Positions 43,460 to 51,881 of a stretch of 64,000 nucleotides of DNA are shown in pieces. How positions within the stretch are numbered: the stretch's first letter is position 1; every line of letters begins with the position of its first letter. The DNA comes from DASUPK01 sp963797265. GTDB taxonomy: Bacteria; Actinomycetota; Thermoleophilia; Solirubrobacterales; 70-9. Location: the NCBI GenBank assembly GCA_963797265.1, contig CAWCOY010000005.1:124001-188000 (forward strand). The letters are read 5' to 3'. Both the position numbers and the translations under genes were made by a program. The notes under the pieces were generated by a model. The model was not told the DNA's origin. It worked only from the letters and a program-made list of their open reading frames with translations, and did not search any database.

Positions 43460-45373
43460 CTATTGGGCCGAGATCATCTCGCTGAGCACGGCCGAGCGGT
43501 CCCGGTCGCCCTCCTCCGAGCGGTCGTCCGTGATCACGTGGCTGACGGCGTTGATCAGCGCCAGGTGGGTGAAGGCTTGGGGGAAGTTTCCCCAGTGGCG
43601 GCCGGTCTTCGGATCGAGCTCCTCCGCGTACAGGCCCAGGGTGCCCGCGTGGTTGAGCAGCCGCTCGCACATCTCGCGGGCAGTCTGAGTCTCGCCGATC
43701 TCCGAGAGCGCGGAGACCAGCCAGAAGGAGCAGATTGTGAAGGTCGCCTCCTCGCCGTGCAGGCCGTCGTCGGTCTCGTGGACGCGGTAGCGGAGGACGA
43801 GGCCGCCCTCGGTCAGCTCCTCGTGGATCGCCCTGACCGTCTTGACGAGGCGCTCGTCATCCGGCGGCAGGAAGCGGACCAGTGGGATCAGGAGGGTCGA
43901 GGCGTCGAGCGCGTCGGTGTCGTAGTGCTGGCGGAAGACGCCGCGGTCCGAGACGCCCCGTTCGAGGATGTCGGCTCGGATCTGGTCTGCGACCCTGGTC
44001 CAGCGGCCGACCCGGTCCTCGTCGCCGATCCGGTCCGCGAGACGGCTGCCGCGGTCCACGGCGACCCAGCACATCAGCTTCGAGGAGACGTAGTGCTTCG
44101 GCTCGCCGCGGGCTTCCCAGATCCCCTGGTCGGGCTCCTGCCAGAGGGAGATCGCCGCCTCGACCTGGCGGCTGAGCGCCTCCCAGAGCTCATGCGGTAG
44201 GTGGTCCTGGACCTTCGCGTGGATGTAGACCGAGTCAAGGAGGGCGCCGTAGACGTCGTTCTGGCGCTGATTGAAGGCGGCGTTGCCGATGCGGACGGGC
44301 TTCGCCTCCTCGTAGCCGCTGAGCTGATCGAGGGTGGTCTCGGTGAGATCCTTCTGCCCGCCGATGCCGTACATGATCTGCATGCCGAGCTTGCCCCGGT
44401 CGACGTTCTCCCGGTAGATGTCCGCCAGCCAGCCCATGAAGTCGGTGGCCTCGTAGTCGAGGCCGAGGGTGTGGAGGGACCAGAGGGTGAAGGTGGCATC
44501 GCGGATCCAGGTGAAGCGGTAGTCCCAGTTGCGTTCCCCGCCCGGGGTCTCGGGGAGGGAGGTGGTGAGCGCCGCGATCAGGGCGCCGGTGGGTGAGTAG
44601 GTGAGTCCCTTCAGCACCAGCGCCGAGCGCTGCAGGTGGTCGCGCCACGGATGGTCGGGGAAGCTGCCGCTCTCCAGCCAGCGGCGCCAGAAGTCGATCG
44701 TTCGGTGGAGGCGGCGCTGGCAGTCTTCGCTCGAATCGGGTGGGACCGGGGAGGGACCCCAGCTGAGCGCGCTGAAGCGGACCTCGCCGGCCTTCATCCG
44801 GTGGCGGGCGCGGGCGTCGGAGGCGTCGACGCCGAGGGCGAGGTCACCGGTCAGGATCAGCTTCAGGTCGCCGTGGGTCAGCTCGGCGTCGGTTCCCGCC
44901 TCACCGCGCCGCTCCCAATCGACCCGGGTCGAGCCATAGTCGAACGCCGGCTGGCAGATCATCTCGATGTCGACCTCGCCCTGGACGCACTCGATGACCC
45001 GCATCAGCACGTGCTCGGCCTCGTCGTCCGGCGGTGGGCGGCGGTGGGGCTCGAAGTCGTTCTCCTGCCGCCAATCGCCGAGGGTGAGGACGTCGCGGAC
45101 GATCACCCAGCCGGAGCCGGTCATCCAGGTGGTCTCCAGCACGTTGGTGCCGGGCTCGTAGCGGCGGCTCACCGGTGCACCGAGACCGGGGGGCCCGATC
45201 CGCCAGAAGCCGGCGCTCCGGTCGAGCAGGGAGCCGAAGACACTCGGGGAGTCGAATCGGGGCAGGCAGAGCCACTCGATCGATCCCTCCGGCGCGATCA
45301 GGGCGCCCGTATGGCAGTCCGAGATGAACGCGTAGGAGGAGATCCGCGGGAAGCGGGACTGGAGGGCGGGCAT
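43460..45373 (-). CDS. Glycoside hydrolase family 15 protein (glucoamylase/trehalase-like)
   Basis: 637-aa enzyme. N-terminal beta-sandwich region (SDCHTGALIAPEGSIEWLCL) to about 250, then the (alpha/alpha)6 barrel with GGERNWDYRFTWIRDATFTL, DQGIWEARGEPKHY, SSKLMCWVAVDRG and a C-terminal TGRHWGNFPQAFTHLALIN. The Glu in GIWEARG fits a catalytic acid. Actinobacterial relatives include alpha,alpha-trehalases; substrate not decided here. It follows an SRPBCC gene on the same strand 12 bp away. Confidence 0.94.
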   Translation of the reverse strand: MPALQSRFPRISSYAFISDCHTGALIAPEGSIEWLCLPRFDSPSVFGSLLDRSAGFWRIGPPGLGAPVSRRYEPGTNVLETTWMTGSGWVIVRDVLTLGDWRQENDFEPHRRPPPDDEAEHVLMRVIECVQGEVDIEMICQPAFDYGSTRVDWERRGEAGTDAELTHGDLKLILTGDLALGVDASDARARHRMKAGEVRFSALSWGPSPVPPDSSEDCQRRLHRTIDFWRRWLESGSFPDHPWRDHLQRSALVLKGLTYSPTGALIAALTTSLPETPGGERNWDYRFTWIRDATFTLWSLHTLGLDYEATDFMGWLADIYRENVDRGKLGMQIMYGIGGQKDLTETTLDQLSGYEEAKPVRIGNAAFNQRQNDVYGALLDSVYIHAKVQDHLPHELWEALSRQVEAAISLWQEPDQGIWEARGEPKHYVSSKLMCWVAVDRGSRLADRIGDEDRVGRWTRVADQIRADILERGVSDRGVFRQHYDTDALDASTLLIPLVRFLPPDDERLVKTVRAIHEELTEGGLVLRYRVHETDDGLHGEEATFTICSFWLVSALSEIGETQTAREMCERLLNHAGTLGLYAEELDPKTGRHWGNFPQAFTHLALINAVSHVITDDRSEEGDRDRSAVLSEMISAQ

Positions 45374-45385
45374 GCGCCCGGGAGA

Positions 45386-45868
45386 TTATTTGGCGAGGGT
45401 GGCGGGCCCACCGCGGGAACGCGCGTAGGGCCCAAGACCCTCCTTCGCCCGGGCCGCGGACCAGTTGTGGTTCCAGCGGAAGATCGGCCGGAGGATCGGG
45501 GTGAGGTAACGGAGCAGCGGCCGGTCGGCGTCCACGATCCAGTCGAAGCGCACGTGGATCCTGCCGTTGCCGTCCGGCGCGAGCGTCCACTTGCCGGTGC
45601 CGCTCAGATCGCCGTCGACCTCGACCTGGAAGTGGGTCGGCGGGTCGAAGACGGTGATCCTCGAGGTCGTCTTGAGCGTGTAGGGGAGCTTGCCCTTGAA
45701 GTGCTGGCGGGTCGTCACCCCGGGTCCCGGCTCCTGATCGCCCTCAACGTCGATGTAGACGGGCTTCCACCACTCGGGGTAGGTGCGGGCGTCGGCGAGC
45801 GCGTCGAAGATCGCCTCTTGCGGGGCATCGACGTCCCACTCATCGACGAATACGTACTCCTTGGCCAT
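45386..45868 (-). CDS. SRPBCC (START-like) family protein
   Basis: 160-aa protein of the polyketide cyclase/START fold: VDEWDVDAPQEAIFDALADA, RTYPEWWKPVYIDVEG, then HFQVEVDGDLSGTGKWTLAP and the long C-terminal helix with RPIFRWNHNWSAARAKEGL. Such proteins bind a hydrophobic ligand. Start ATG 45868 with GGAGA just upstream. Likely co-transcribed with the GH15 gene. Confidence 0.92.
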   Translation of the reverse strand: MAKEYVFVDEWDVDAPQEAIFDALADARTYPEWWKPVYIDVEGDQEPGPGVTTRQHFKGKLPYTLKTTSRITVFDPPTHFQVEVDGDLSGTGKWTLAPDGNGRIHVRFDWIVDADRPLLRYLTPILRPIFRWNHNWSAARAKEGLGPYARSRGGPATLAK

Positions 45869-45920
45869 CTCTCCTCCGTGTCGGGCAGTTCCCCTGATGC
45901 GCCGCCCAGCCTCTACTGGA

Positions 45921-46193
45921 TCAACCGGTGGCGAGCACCGCGCCGATCACACCGATCAACGCCAGGATCACGCCGACGAGAGCGATCATGAGACCGCCGC
46001 CGAAGCGGAAGATCACGTCGCGCAGCTCGCGAATATCCGGGCCAACGCTGGCGAACTCCGAGTCAACGTGGGCAAATCCCGAATCCACGCCGTTTTCCAA
46101 GTGCTCGAAGCGTGCATCCATTCGCTCGAAGCCCGCATCGACCTTCTGGGCCAGCAGGTTGAGCGGCTCACCGGTGGACGCTGCGTGTTCCAT
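45921..46193 (-). CDS. Coiled-coil membrane protein
   Basis: 90-aa protein. Residues 8-58 carry heptad-like repeats FERMDARFEHLENGVDSGFA; residues 64-88 are one strongly hydrophobic helix (GGGLMIALVGVILALIGVIG). An N-terminal cytosolic coiled coil with a C-terminal anchor resembles the DUF1640-like layout. Function unknown. Confidence 0.8.
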   Translation of the reverse strand: MEHAASTGEPLNLLAQKVDAGFERMDARFEHLENGVDSGFAHVDSEFASVGPDIRELRDVIFRFGGGLMIALVGVILALIGVIGAVLATG

Positions 46194-46264
46194 GGTGGCC
46201 AGATTGGTGCCGGGAAGCTGAACTTCGCCCCAGGCTTGAGGTTGCGGCCTAGACTCAGCTCCGA

Positions 46265-46335
46265 TCCCGGGTGGTGTAGCGCTAGCACTCCAGGTTTTGG
46301 TCCTGGCAGCCGAGGTTGGAATCCTCGCCCGGGAG
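46265..46335 (+). tRNA. tRNA-Gln (anticodon TTG)
   Basis: 71-nt cloverleaf folded by hand: acceptor TCCCGGG/CCCGGGA with discriminator G; D-stem GTGT/GCAC with loop AGCGCTA; anticodon stem CCAGG/CCTGG with loop TTTTGGT; variable CAGC; T-stem CGAGG/CCTCG with loop TTGGAAT. U1-A72 and G73 fit glutamine identity. CCA is not encoded. D-loop position 19 is C and T-loop position 56 is G, a swapped tertiary pair. A strong terminator follows 4 bp later. Confidence 0.93.
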
Positions 46336-46339
46336 CTCC

Positions 46340-46367
46340 AGAAGGGCGCGCCGCGGCGCGCCCTTCT
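46340..46367 (+). terminator. Perfect 28-bp palindrome terminator after tRNA-Gln
   Basis: AGAAGGGCGCGCCG followed directly by its exact complement, then CGTCTCTCG. Immediately downstream of the tRNA. Confidence 0.85.
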
Positions 46368-46500
46368 CGTCTCTCGTATCGACTGTCCTGCTTAAGGCGG
46401 CTCCTGGCCGCCAAATCCAGGACAGTCCAGAGGACCACGTGGCAGGAATCGTCCGATATTGGTCATTGCGGACAGATCCCGGTAGCGCCATGATGCCCGC

Positions 46501-47502
46501 ATGGCCTCGACGAGCAAGCCCCGCCGCGTCGTCATCCTCGCCTTCCCGGGGGTCCAGCCGCTCGACGTGATCGGCCCGACCGAGGTGTTCACGGGAGCCG
46601 ACGGGCTCGCGGGCGGCGGTGCTTACGAGGTGGAGCTGGTGGCTCAGCGGGCGGACCCGATCACTGCGCGCACCGGCGCCTACGGAATCGTTCCGAAGAC
46701 GACGACTGCTCGCTGCCGTGGGCCGATCGACACCCTCATCGTGGGCGGCGGCTTCGGCGTTGACAAGGCCGCCGATGACCTTGGGGTGATCCGCTGGATC
46801 CGGAGCGCGGCGCGCCGCTCGCGCCGCGTGTGCTCGGTCTGCACGGGCAGCTTCCTGCTGGCGCGGGCGGGGCTCCTCGAAGGGCGCACCGTCACCACCC
46901 ACTGGTCGGGGACTGCCGAGCTCGCCAAACGGCACCCCGAGCTCACCGTCGACCCCAACCCGATCTTCGTCCGCGACGGAAACGTCTGGACCTCCGCCGG
47001 CGTCACCTCCGGCATGGACCTCTCCCTCGCCCTGGTGGAGGAGGACCTGGGGCGAGACGTGGCGGCCGAGGTGGCCCGCTGGCTCGTCCTCTTCCTGCAG
47101 CGACCCGGCGGCCAAGCCCAGTTCAGCTCCCACCTCTCCGCCCAGCTCGCCGAGCGCCGCCCCCTTCGCGAGCTCCAGTCCTGGATCGCCGACAACCTCG
47201 AAGCCGACCTTCGCGTCGAGGTCCTCGCCGGCCGCGCGGCGATGAGCCCCCGCAACTTCGCCCGCTTCTTCCGCCGCGAGATCGGCCTCACCCCGGCGGC
47301 CTACGTGGAGGAGCTCCGCGTCGAGCGAGCCCGACAGTTGCTCGAGGAGAGCGCCGACCCGATCGAGCTGGTATCGGCGCGCTGCGGCTTCGGCACTCCC
47401 GAGACCATGCGCCGGGCCTTCGGGCGGCGCATGGGCGTGGCCCCGGCCGACTACCGCGCCCGCTTCAGGCGGCCCGAGCCAGCGGCCGCTGTTCCCAACT
47501 AA
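46501..47502 (+). CDS. GlxA-type AraC regulator with DJ-1/PfpI domain
   Basis: 333-aa regulator. Residues 8-180: DJ-1/PfpI (amidotransferase-like) domain with AFPGVQPLDVIGPTEVF and the nucleophile-elbow Cys in CSVCTGSFLLARAGLL. Residues about 215-325: AraC-type double HTH (RAAMSPRNFARFFRREIGL, then FGTPETMRRAFGRRMG). Probably senses a small molecule and activates the adjacent PfpI gene (14 bp downstream). Confidence 0.93.
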   Translation: MASTSKPRRVVILAFPGVQPLDVIGPTEVFTGADGLAGGGAYEVELVAQRADPITARTGAYGIVPKTTTARCRGPIDTLIVGGGFGVDKAADDLGVIRWIRSAARRSRRVCSVCTGSFLLARAGLLEGRTVTTHWSGTAELAKRHPELTVDPNPIFVRDGNVWTSAGVTSGMDLSLALVEEDLGRDVAAEVARWLVLFLQRPGGQAQFSSHLSAQLAERRPLRELQSWIADNLEADLRVEVLAGRAAMSPRNFARFFRREIGLTPAAYVEELRVERARQLLEESADPIELVSARCGFGTPETMRRAFGRRMGVAPADYRARFRRPEPAAAVPN

Positions 47503-47515
47503 AGGAGACACCCCC

Positions 47516-48187
47516 GTGCAGATCGCCTACCTGCTCTACGACCGCTTTACCGCTCTGGACATCGTCGGGCCCCACGACGTCCTCAACTCCGTCCCGGGCA
47601 ACGAGTCGATCTTCGTCGCCGAGGAGCGGGGACCGGTCCGCAACGAGTCGGACACCCTCTCCCTGGTCGCCGACGCCACGATCGACGAGGTGAGGAGCCC
47701 GGACATAGTCGTCGTACCCGGCGGCTACGGCAATCGCGTCCTCCTGGAGCACGAGCCACTTCACGAATGGATCAGGGCCGTGCACGAGAACACCACCTGG
47801 ACAACCTCCGTCTGCACCGGCTCGCTGCTGCTGGCCGCCGCCGGGCTGCTCGAAGGCGTCCCCGCCACCAGCCACTGGCTCGCCCGCGGCATGCTCGCCG
47901 AGTTCGGCGCCCAGCCGGTCCCCGAGCGCGTGGTCCAGCACGGCAGGATCGTCACGGCGGCCGGGGTCTCATCCGGAATCGACATGGCCCTCTGGCTGGT
48001 GCAGCAGATCAACGGCGACGAGGTCGCACAGGCCGTCCAGCTCGGGATCGAGTACGACCCCGAACCGCCGCTGGACGCCGGCTCGCCGGAGAAGGCTCCG
48101 CAGCCGATCGTCGAGCTGGTCACCGCCGCCTTCGCGGCCCAAGACGACACGGTCACGTCCCGGACGGGAGCGGACCCGACTCGGTAG
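47516..48187 (+). CDS. DJ-1/PfpI family protein (isonitrile hydratase-like)
   Basis: 223-aa protein with FTALDIVGPHDVLNSVPG, VVVPGGYGNR and the Cys elbow SVCTGSLLLAAAGLLEG, closely matching the N-terminal domain of the preceding regulator. Family members include isonitrile hydratases. The GTG at 47516 has AAAGGAGA 8 nt upstream. Paired with the GlxA regulator as a likely sensor/enzyme unit. Confidence 0.92.
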   Translation: MQIAYLLYDRFTALDIVGPHDVLNSVPGNESIFVAEERGPVRNESDTLSLVADATIDEVRSPDIVVVPGGYGNRVLLEHEPLHEWIRAVHENTTWTTSVCTGSLLLAAAGLLEGVPATSHWLARGMLAEFGAQPVPERVVQHGRIVTAAGVSSGIDMALWLVQQINGDEVAQAVQLGIEYDPEPPLDAGSPEKAPQPIVELVTAAFAAQDDTVTSRTGADPTR

Positions 48188-48249
48188 CGCGGGCGGCCCG
48201 GCGCACCCGGTCGCCCGCACGGCCCCCCGGCCCGGATTACTCTTTCCGG

Positions 48250-49644
48250 GTGAGCGCTCCCACTGCCCTGATCATGGCTGCCGGCCAGGGCACCCGCATG
48301 CGGTCTGCTCTGCCGAAGGTCCTCCATGAGATTTGCGGGCGCCCGATGGTGGCCTGGCCGATCCTCGCCGCGAAGGCGGCCGGGGCGGACCGGGTCTGCG
48401 TGATCGTCTCGCCGGACCGCGATCTCTCAGCCGCCCTGCCCAACGGCACCGAGACGATCGTCCAGCCCGAGGCTGACGGCACGGGCGGCGCCCTGCGCGC
48501 GGCGGCCGACGTGGTCCGCGCCTCGGACACGATCCTGATCCTCTCGGGAGACCACCCGCTGGTCTCGGCCGAGATCATCGACGAGCTGATCGCGGCGCAC
48601 CGCGACGCGGACGCGGCGGCCACCGTGATGACGACCGAGATGGACGACCCGGGCTCCTACGGCCGGATCGTGCGGGGGTCGAACGGCGACATCGAGCGGA
48701 TCGTCGAGGCAAAGTCGCCGGGCGACGCCGCGCCGGAGGAGCTCGCGATCAGGGAGGTGAACGCCGGGACCTACGCGTTCACCGGCGCCAGCCTCGCCGA
48801 CGCCCTCGACCGGCTTACTAACGACAACGCCCAGGGCGAGTACTACCTCGGCGACGTGCTCCCCGTGCTGCGCGAGTCCGGTCTCCGCGTCGCCGCGTAC
48901 AGCGCCCCGGATCCCGGAGTGAACCTCGGCATCAACGACCGCGCCGACCTGGCCCGAGTGGCGGACGAGGCGCGTCGCCGGATCCTGATCGCCCACATGC
49001 GCTCCGGCGTCACCATCGAAGATCCCGGCGCGACCTGGATCGACGCCGACGTCGAGATCGCGATCGACGCCACGATCCTCCCCGGATCAACCCTGCGCGG
49101 CCGCTCCAGCATCGGCGCCGGCAGCACGATCGGCCCGATGACGACCCTGGTCGACTCCCGCGTCGGCGAGCGCGCCACCGTGATCCACTCCTACCTGACC
49201 GGCTGCGAGGTTGCGAACGAGGCGACGGTCGGGCCCTTCGCCCACCTGCGGCCCGACGCCCGGATCGGCGAGGGCGCCAAGGCCGGCAGCTTCGTCGAGG
49301 TCAAGAACTCGGAGATCGGCGCCGGCGCCAAGGTCCCGCACCTCTCCTATATCGGCGACGCGGAGGTGGGGGAGGGAGCGAACCTCGGCGCCTCCACCGT
49401 CACCGCGAACTACGACGGCAGGAACAAAAATCGCACCAAGATCGGGAAGAACGTTCAGACCGGGGTTGACACGACCTTCGTCGCGCCCGTAGAAGTCGGC
49501 GACGACGCATACACTGGGGCCGGTTCGGTGATCACCGATGACGTTCCGCCCGGGGCACTGGGCATCTCGAGGGCGGAGCAGAAGAACGTAGAGGGCTACG
49601 CGGTCAAGAAGTCGAAGGAATCGAGCGAGGGCAAGGACTCTTGA
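48250..49644 (+). CDS. glmU: Bifunctional UDP-GlcNAc pyrophosphorylase / GlcN-1-P acetyltransferase
   Basis: 464-aa enzyme making UDP-GlcNAc for peptidoglycan. N-terminal uridyltransferase: MAAGQGTRMRSALPKVL, QPEADGTGGALR, EVNAGTYAF, GEYYLGDV. C-terminal left-handed beta-helix from about 250 with hexapeptide repeats and acetyltransferase residues in GPFAHLRPDARIG, NYDGRNKNRTKIG and TGAGSVITDDVPPG. The GTG at 48250 restores the standard N-terminus; the longer frame upstream is antisense-like noise inside the PfpI gene. Overlaps prs by 4 bp, a conserved glmU-prs pair. Confidence 0.97.
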   Translation: MSAPTALIMAAGQGTRMRSALPKVLHEICGRPMVAWPILAAKAAGADRVCVIVSPDRDLSAALPNGTETIVQPEADGTGGALRAAADVVRASDTILILSGDHPLVSAEIIDELIAAHRDADAAATVMTTEMDDPGSYGRIVRGSNGDIERIVEAKSPGDAAPEELAIREVNAGTYAFTGASLADALDRLTNDNAQGEYYLGDVLPVLRESGLRVAAYSAPDPGVNLGINDRADLARVADEARRRILIAHMRSGVTIEDPGATWIDADVEIAIDATILPGSTLRGRSSIGAGSTIGPMTTLVDSRVGERATVIHSYLTGCEVANEATVGPFAHLRPDARIGEGAKAGSFVEVKNSEIGAGAKVPHLSYIGDAEVGEGANLGASTVTANYDGRNKNRTKIGKNVQTGVDTTFVAPVEVGDDAYTGAGSVITDDVPPGALGISRAEQKNVEGYAVKKSKESSEGKDS

Positions 49645-50669
49645 GCACGATCGAGCAGACTCAGCCGGTCACCGAGATCGTTCAGGACTACCGCAAGCGG
49701 CTGATGGTGTTCGGCGGGCGGGCGTCGGGCGAACTGGCCGCCCACATCGGCCGCAACCTCCAGGTCGAGCTCGGCGAGGTCACGCTGAAGACTTTCTCCA
49801 ACGGCGAGGTCTACTGCCGCTACGAGGAGTCGATCCGCGGCGCCGACGTCTTCATCGTCCAGTCGACCGCCGCCAACGAGCACGAGCACATGACGCCCAA
49901 CGACGCGCTCATGGAGCTGCTCGCGATGATCGACGCAGCGCAGGGCGCCTCCGCGCACCGGATCATCGCTGTCATGCCCTGGTACGGCTACGCGCGCCAG
50001 GACAAGAAGTCCGCGCCGCGCGAGCCGATCTCGGCTCGGATCGTCGCCAAGTGTCTGGAGAGCGTCGGCGTCGACCGCGTCCTGACCATGGACCTACATG
50101 CCGGCCAGGTGCAGGGCTTCTTCAACGTCCCGCTCGACCACATGACCGCGATGCCGATGCTGACCCAGTGGATCGCCGACCTGCAGGTCGACGAGGAGCC
50201 GGTAATCGTCTCGCCCGACGCCGGCCGGGTGAAGACGGCGCGCAACTTCGCCCGCAAGATCGGCACGACCTGGGCCGTGATGGAGAAGGAGCGCCCCGCC
50301 CAGCAGGTTGCCGAGATCGGGTACGTCGTCGGCGACGTGAAGGGCAAGACCGCGATCCTCGTGGACGACATGATCGACACGGCTGGGACCCTGACCGCCG
50401 CGGCCCGCACAGTGCTCGAAGAGGGCGCCGCGCGGGTGATCGCGGTCGCCACGCACGGCGTATTCTCCGGCCCAGCCTACGAGCGGCTGGCCCAGGAGAA
50501 CTCCGGACTGGAGCGGATCGTCGTCACCGACACGCTCCCGCAGCGCCCTGGCGCCCCTGACAACATCACAGTGATCTCGGCTGCCCAGACGCTGGCTGAC
50601 TCCATCAGGCGCATCTTCACGGACGACTCGGTCTCCGAGATCTTCGCCGGCGAGAACCAGCTCTTCTAG
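49641..50669 (+). CDS. prs: Ribose-phosphate pyrophosphokinase (PRPP synthase)
   Basis: 342-aa class I PRPP synthase supplying purine, pyrimidine, His and Trp synthesis. Seen: LMVFGGRASGELAAHIGRNL, KTFSNGEVYCRYEESIRG, MPWYGYARQDKK, DLHAGQVQGFF, the PRPP loop VDDMIDTAGTLT. The start is a TTG overlapping the glmU stop, with no better alternative; about 20 residues precede the conserved core. The last codons (ENQLF-stop) coincide with an attachment site used by an integrated island, which reconstitutes the gene end. Confidence 0.96.
   Translation: MSTIEQTQPVTEIVQDYRKRLMVFGGRASGELAAHIGRNLQVELGEVTLKTFSNGEVYCRYEESIRGADVFIVQSTAANEHEHMTPNDALMELLAMIDAAQGASAHRIIAVMPWYGYARQDKKSAPREPISARIVAKCLESVGVDRVLTMDLHAGQVQGFFNVPLDHMTAMPMLTQWIADLQVDEEPVIVSPDAGRVKTARNFARKIGTTWAVMEKERPAQQVAEIGYVVGDVKGKTAILVDDMIDTAGTLTAAARTVLEEGAARVIAVATHGVFSGPAYERLAQENSGLERIVVTDTLPQRPGAPDNITVISAAQTLADSIRRIFTDDSVSEIFAGENQLF
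50653..50669 (+). other. attL: left end of the island, inside prs 3' end
   Basis: AGAACCAGCTCTTCTAG, the last codons and stop of prs. An identical 17-bp copy lies at 57381-57397. Integrases commonly use the 3' end of conserved genes so that the gene survives insertion. Confidence 0.8.
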
Positions 50670-50716
50670 TCCCTACCGCATTCCAGAGCGTTTGCGGCCG
50701 ATTTGCCAACCAGGTG

Positions 50717-51195
50717 CTAACGGGCGAGCAGCGCCGCCACACGCTCGGCCGCGATTTCGTCCGACTGCGGCAGCAGGTGGCCGTAGGTCCCGAGCACCGT
50801 CGCCGGAGTACCGCCGAGTCTCGCCGCCACGATGTGTACCGGGACGCCTGACGTCAGCGCCAGCGTCGCGGCCGTGTGACGGAGGATATGAAGGGTGCCA
50901 GCGGGGACCCCGGCCGCCTTGCGATGGCGGCGGAACCATTCGGTCAGCCGCTGAGGATGGACCGGCTTGCCGAGCTCGTCCGCAAAGACGAGGTCGCGGT
51001 CCGCGTAGGCGTCGCCGGCAAAGTCTCGCCCGAGCAGCTGGGCGGTTGCGATGCTGGCGCAGCGCGTCCGCGGTCTCGGCGTCGAGCGCGATCGTGCGTC
51101 GACTGCGAGACGACTTGGGCGGGCCGAAGGTGACGCCGCCGCGGCCGATCTCCGATAGGACGAGCTGGACCCGCCGATTGTCGGGCTGGTGAGGA
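50717..51195 (-). pseudogene. Tyrosine recombinase/phage integrase, truncated and frameshifted
   Basis: Two pieces of one integrase catalytic domain on the minus strand in different frames. The upstream piece (about 51055-51195) reads RRVQLVLSEIGRGGVTFGPP and SRRTIALDAETADALRQHR. The downstream piece (50717-about 51055) reads GDAYADRDLVFADELGKPVH, the catalytic block LHILRHTAATLALTSGVP, VAARLGGTPATVLGTYGHLL. The N-terminal arm-binding and core-binding domains are missing. It sits next to attL, the usual place for the integrase that inserted the island. Confidence 0.85.
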
Positions 51196-51237
51196 CACTC
51201 AACGAGCTACCGGGCATCGAGACAAGTACTTCGTGCG

Positions 51238-51670
51238 GTGGCCATAGAGCCGGTAAGCGCGGGCTCTCTGCCCCCCGACAGGTGGATGGTTGGCTTCGAC
51301 CTCGAGCCTTGGGATCCCGGGGCGCTTGTGGTGGTGCCCACACGTGAAGCATGGGTGTCTCTCGAATGGCTGAGCTGGTTGATCAACGACGAGACCGACT
51401 ACACCACCGAGCCCTGGCGCATGGATGTGCCGGTGAACCGGCCATACCGCCCTGGAGTAACCCTGCGACCGTGGTCCCGTCTTGCCTTATCTCTACTACC
51501 CGGGACGAAGCCTGCACTTCGTGATCGAGGGGGTACGGCGCGAGCAGGGCATGGAGCCTGATGAGCTTGCACAGTTGATAGAGCGCCTGGCCGATGAGTG
51601 CTACATCCCCGCCGAGGAAGCCTGGACCTATGAGGATCAGGCAATTCAACCGCCTGACGACAATGGCTAG
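51238..51670 (+). pseudogene. Small hypothetical ORF(s), possibly one gene with a frameshift near 51480
   Basis: First part (GTG 51238) reads DRWMVGFDLEPWDPGALVVV and EWLSWLINDETDYTTEPWRM; in another frame from 51482 follows YYPGRSLHFVIEGVRREQGM, then DELAQLIERLADECYIPAEE. Both pieces look protein-like but neither is complete alone. No family recognised. Could also be two tiny genes. Confidence 0.4.
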
Positions 51671-51790
51671 GTCCGTGGGCGCTAGACAACCTGCAAGGCA
51701 TCTGCGGCCCTTGCCATTGGGCGAAGACGGCACGGGAGAACGCTGCATGAGTTCTGAGGGGCGTCGAAGAACAGACAGTCCTCGGCTACC

Positions 51791-51806
51791 GCTTTTCGTC
51801 CAAAGC
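51791..51806. repeat. Short hairpin repeat GCTTT..AAAGC, copy 1
   Basis: GCTTTTCGTCCAAAGC; related to three other copies within the island (53216, 53235, 54451). Confidence 0.5.
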
Positions 51807-51818
51807 GATACCGAGTCG

Positions 51819-51852
51819 TTACTCCCGCAGCCCGGCGGCTTTCGAGGGCTTC
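51819..51852 (-). pseudogene. Remnant of a SnoaL-type gene 3' end (EALEAAGLRE tail)
   Basis: Minus strand reads GAAGCCCTCGAAAGCC then GCCGGGCTGCGGGAGTAA. Removing one A gives E-A-L-E-A-A-G-L-R-E-stop, the tail seen on intact genes at 54.6-55.3 kb. The body of the gene is gone. No intact gene in 51671-51881. Confidence 0.65.
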
Positions 51853-51881
51853 CTGCGTTTCCTGATAAATCGGCGCTGCCT

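Noticed and set aside
46282..47511. 409-codon minus-strand ORF running through the tRNA and GlxA gene
   Set aside because: Contains the antisense of a tRNA and of AraC/PfpI motifs; not a gene.
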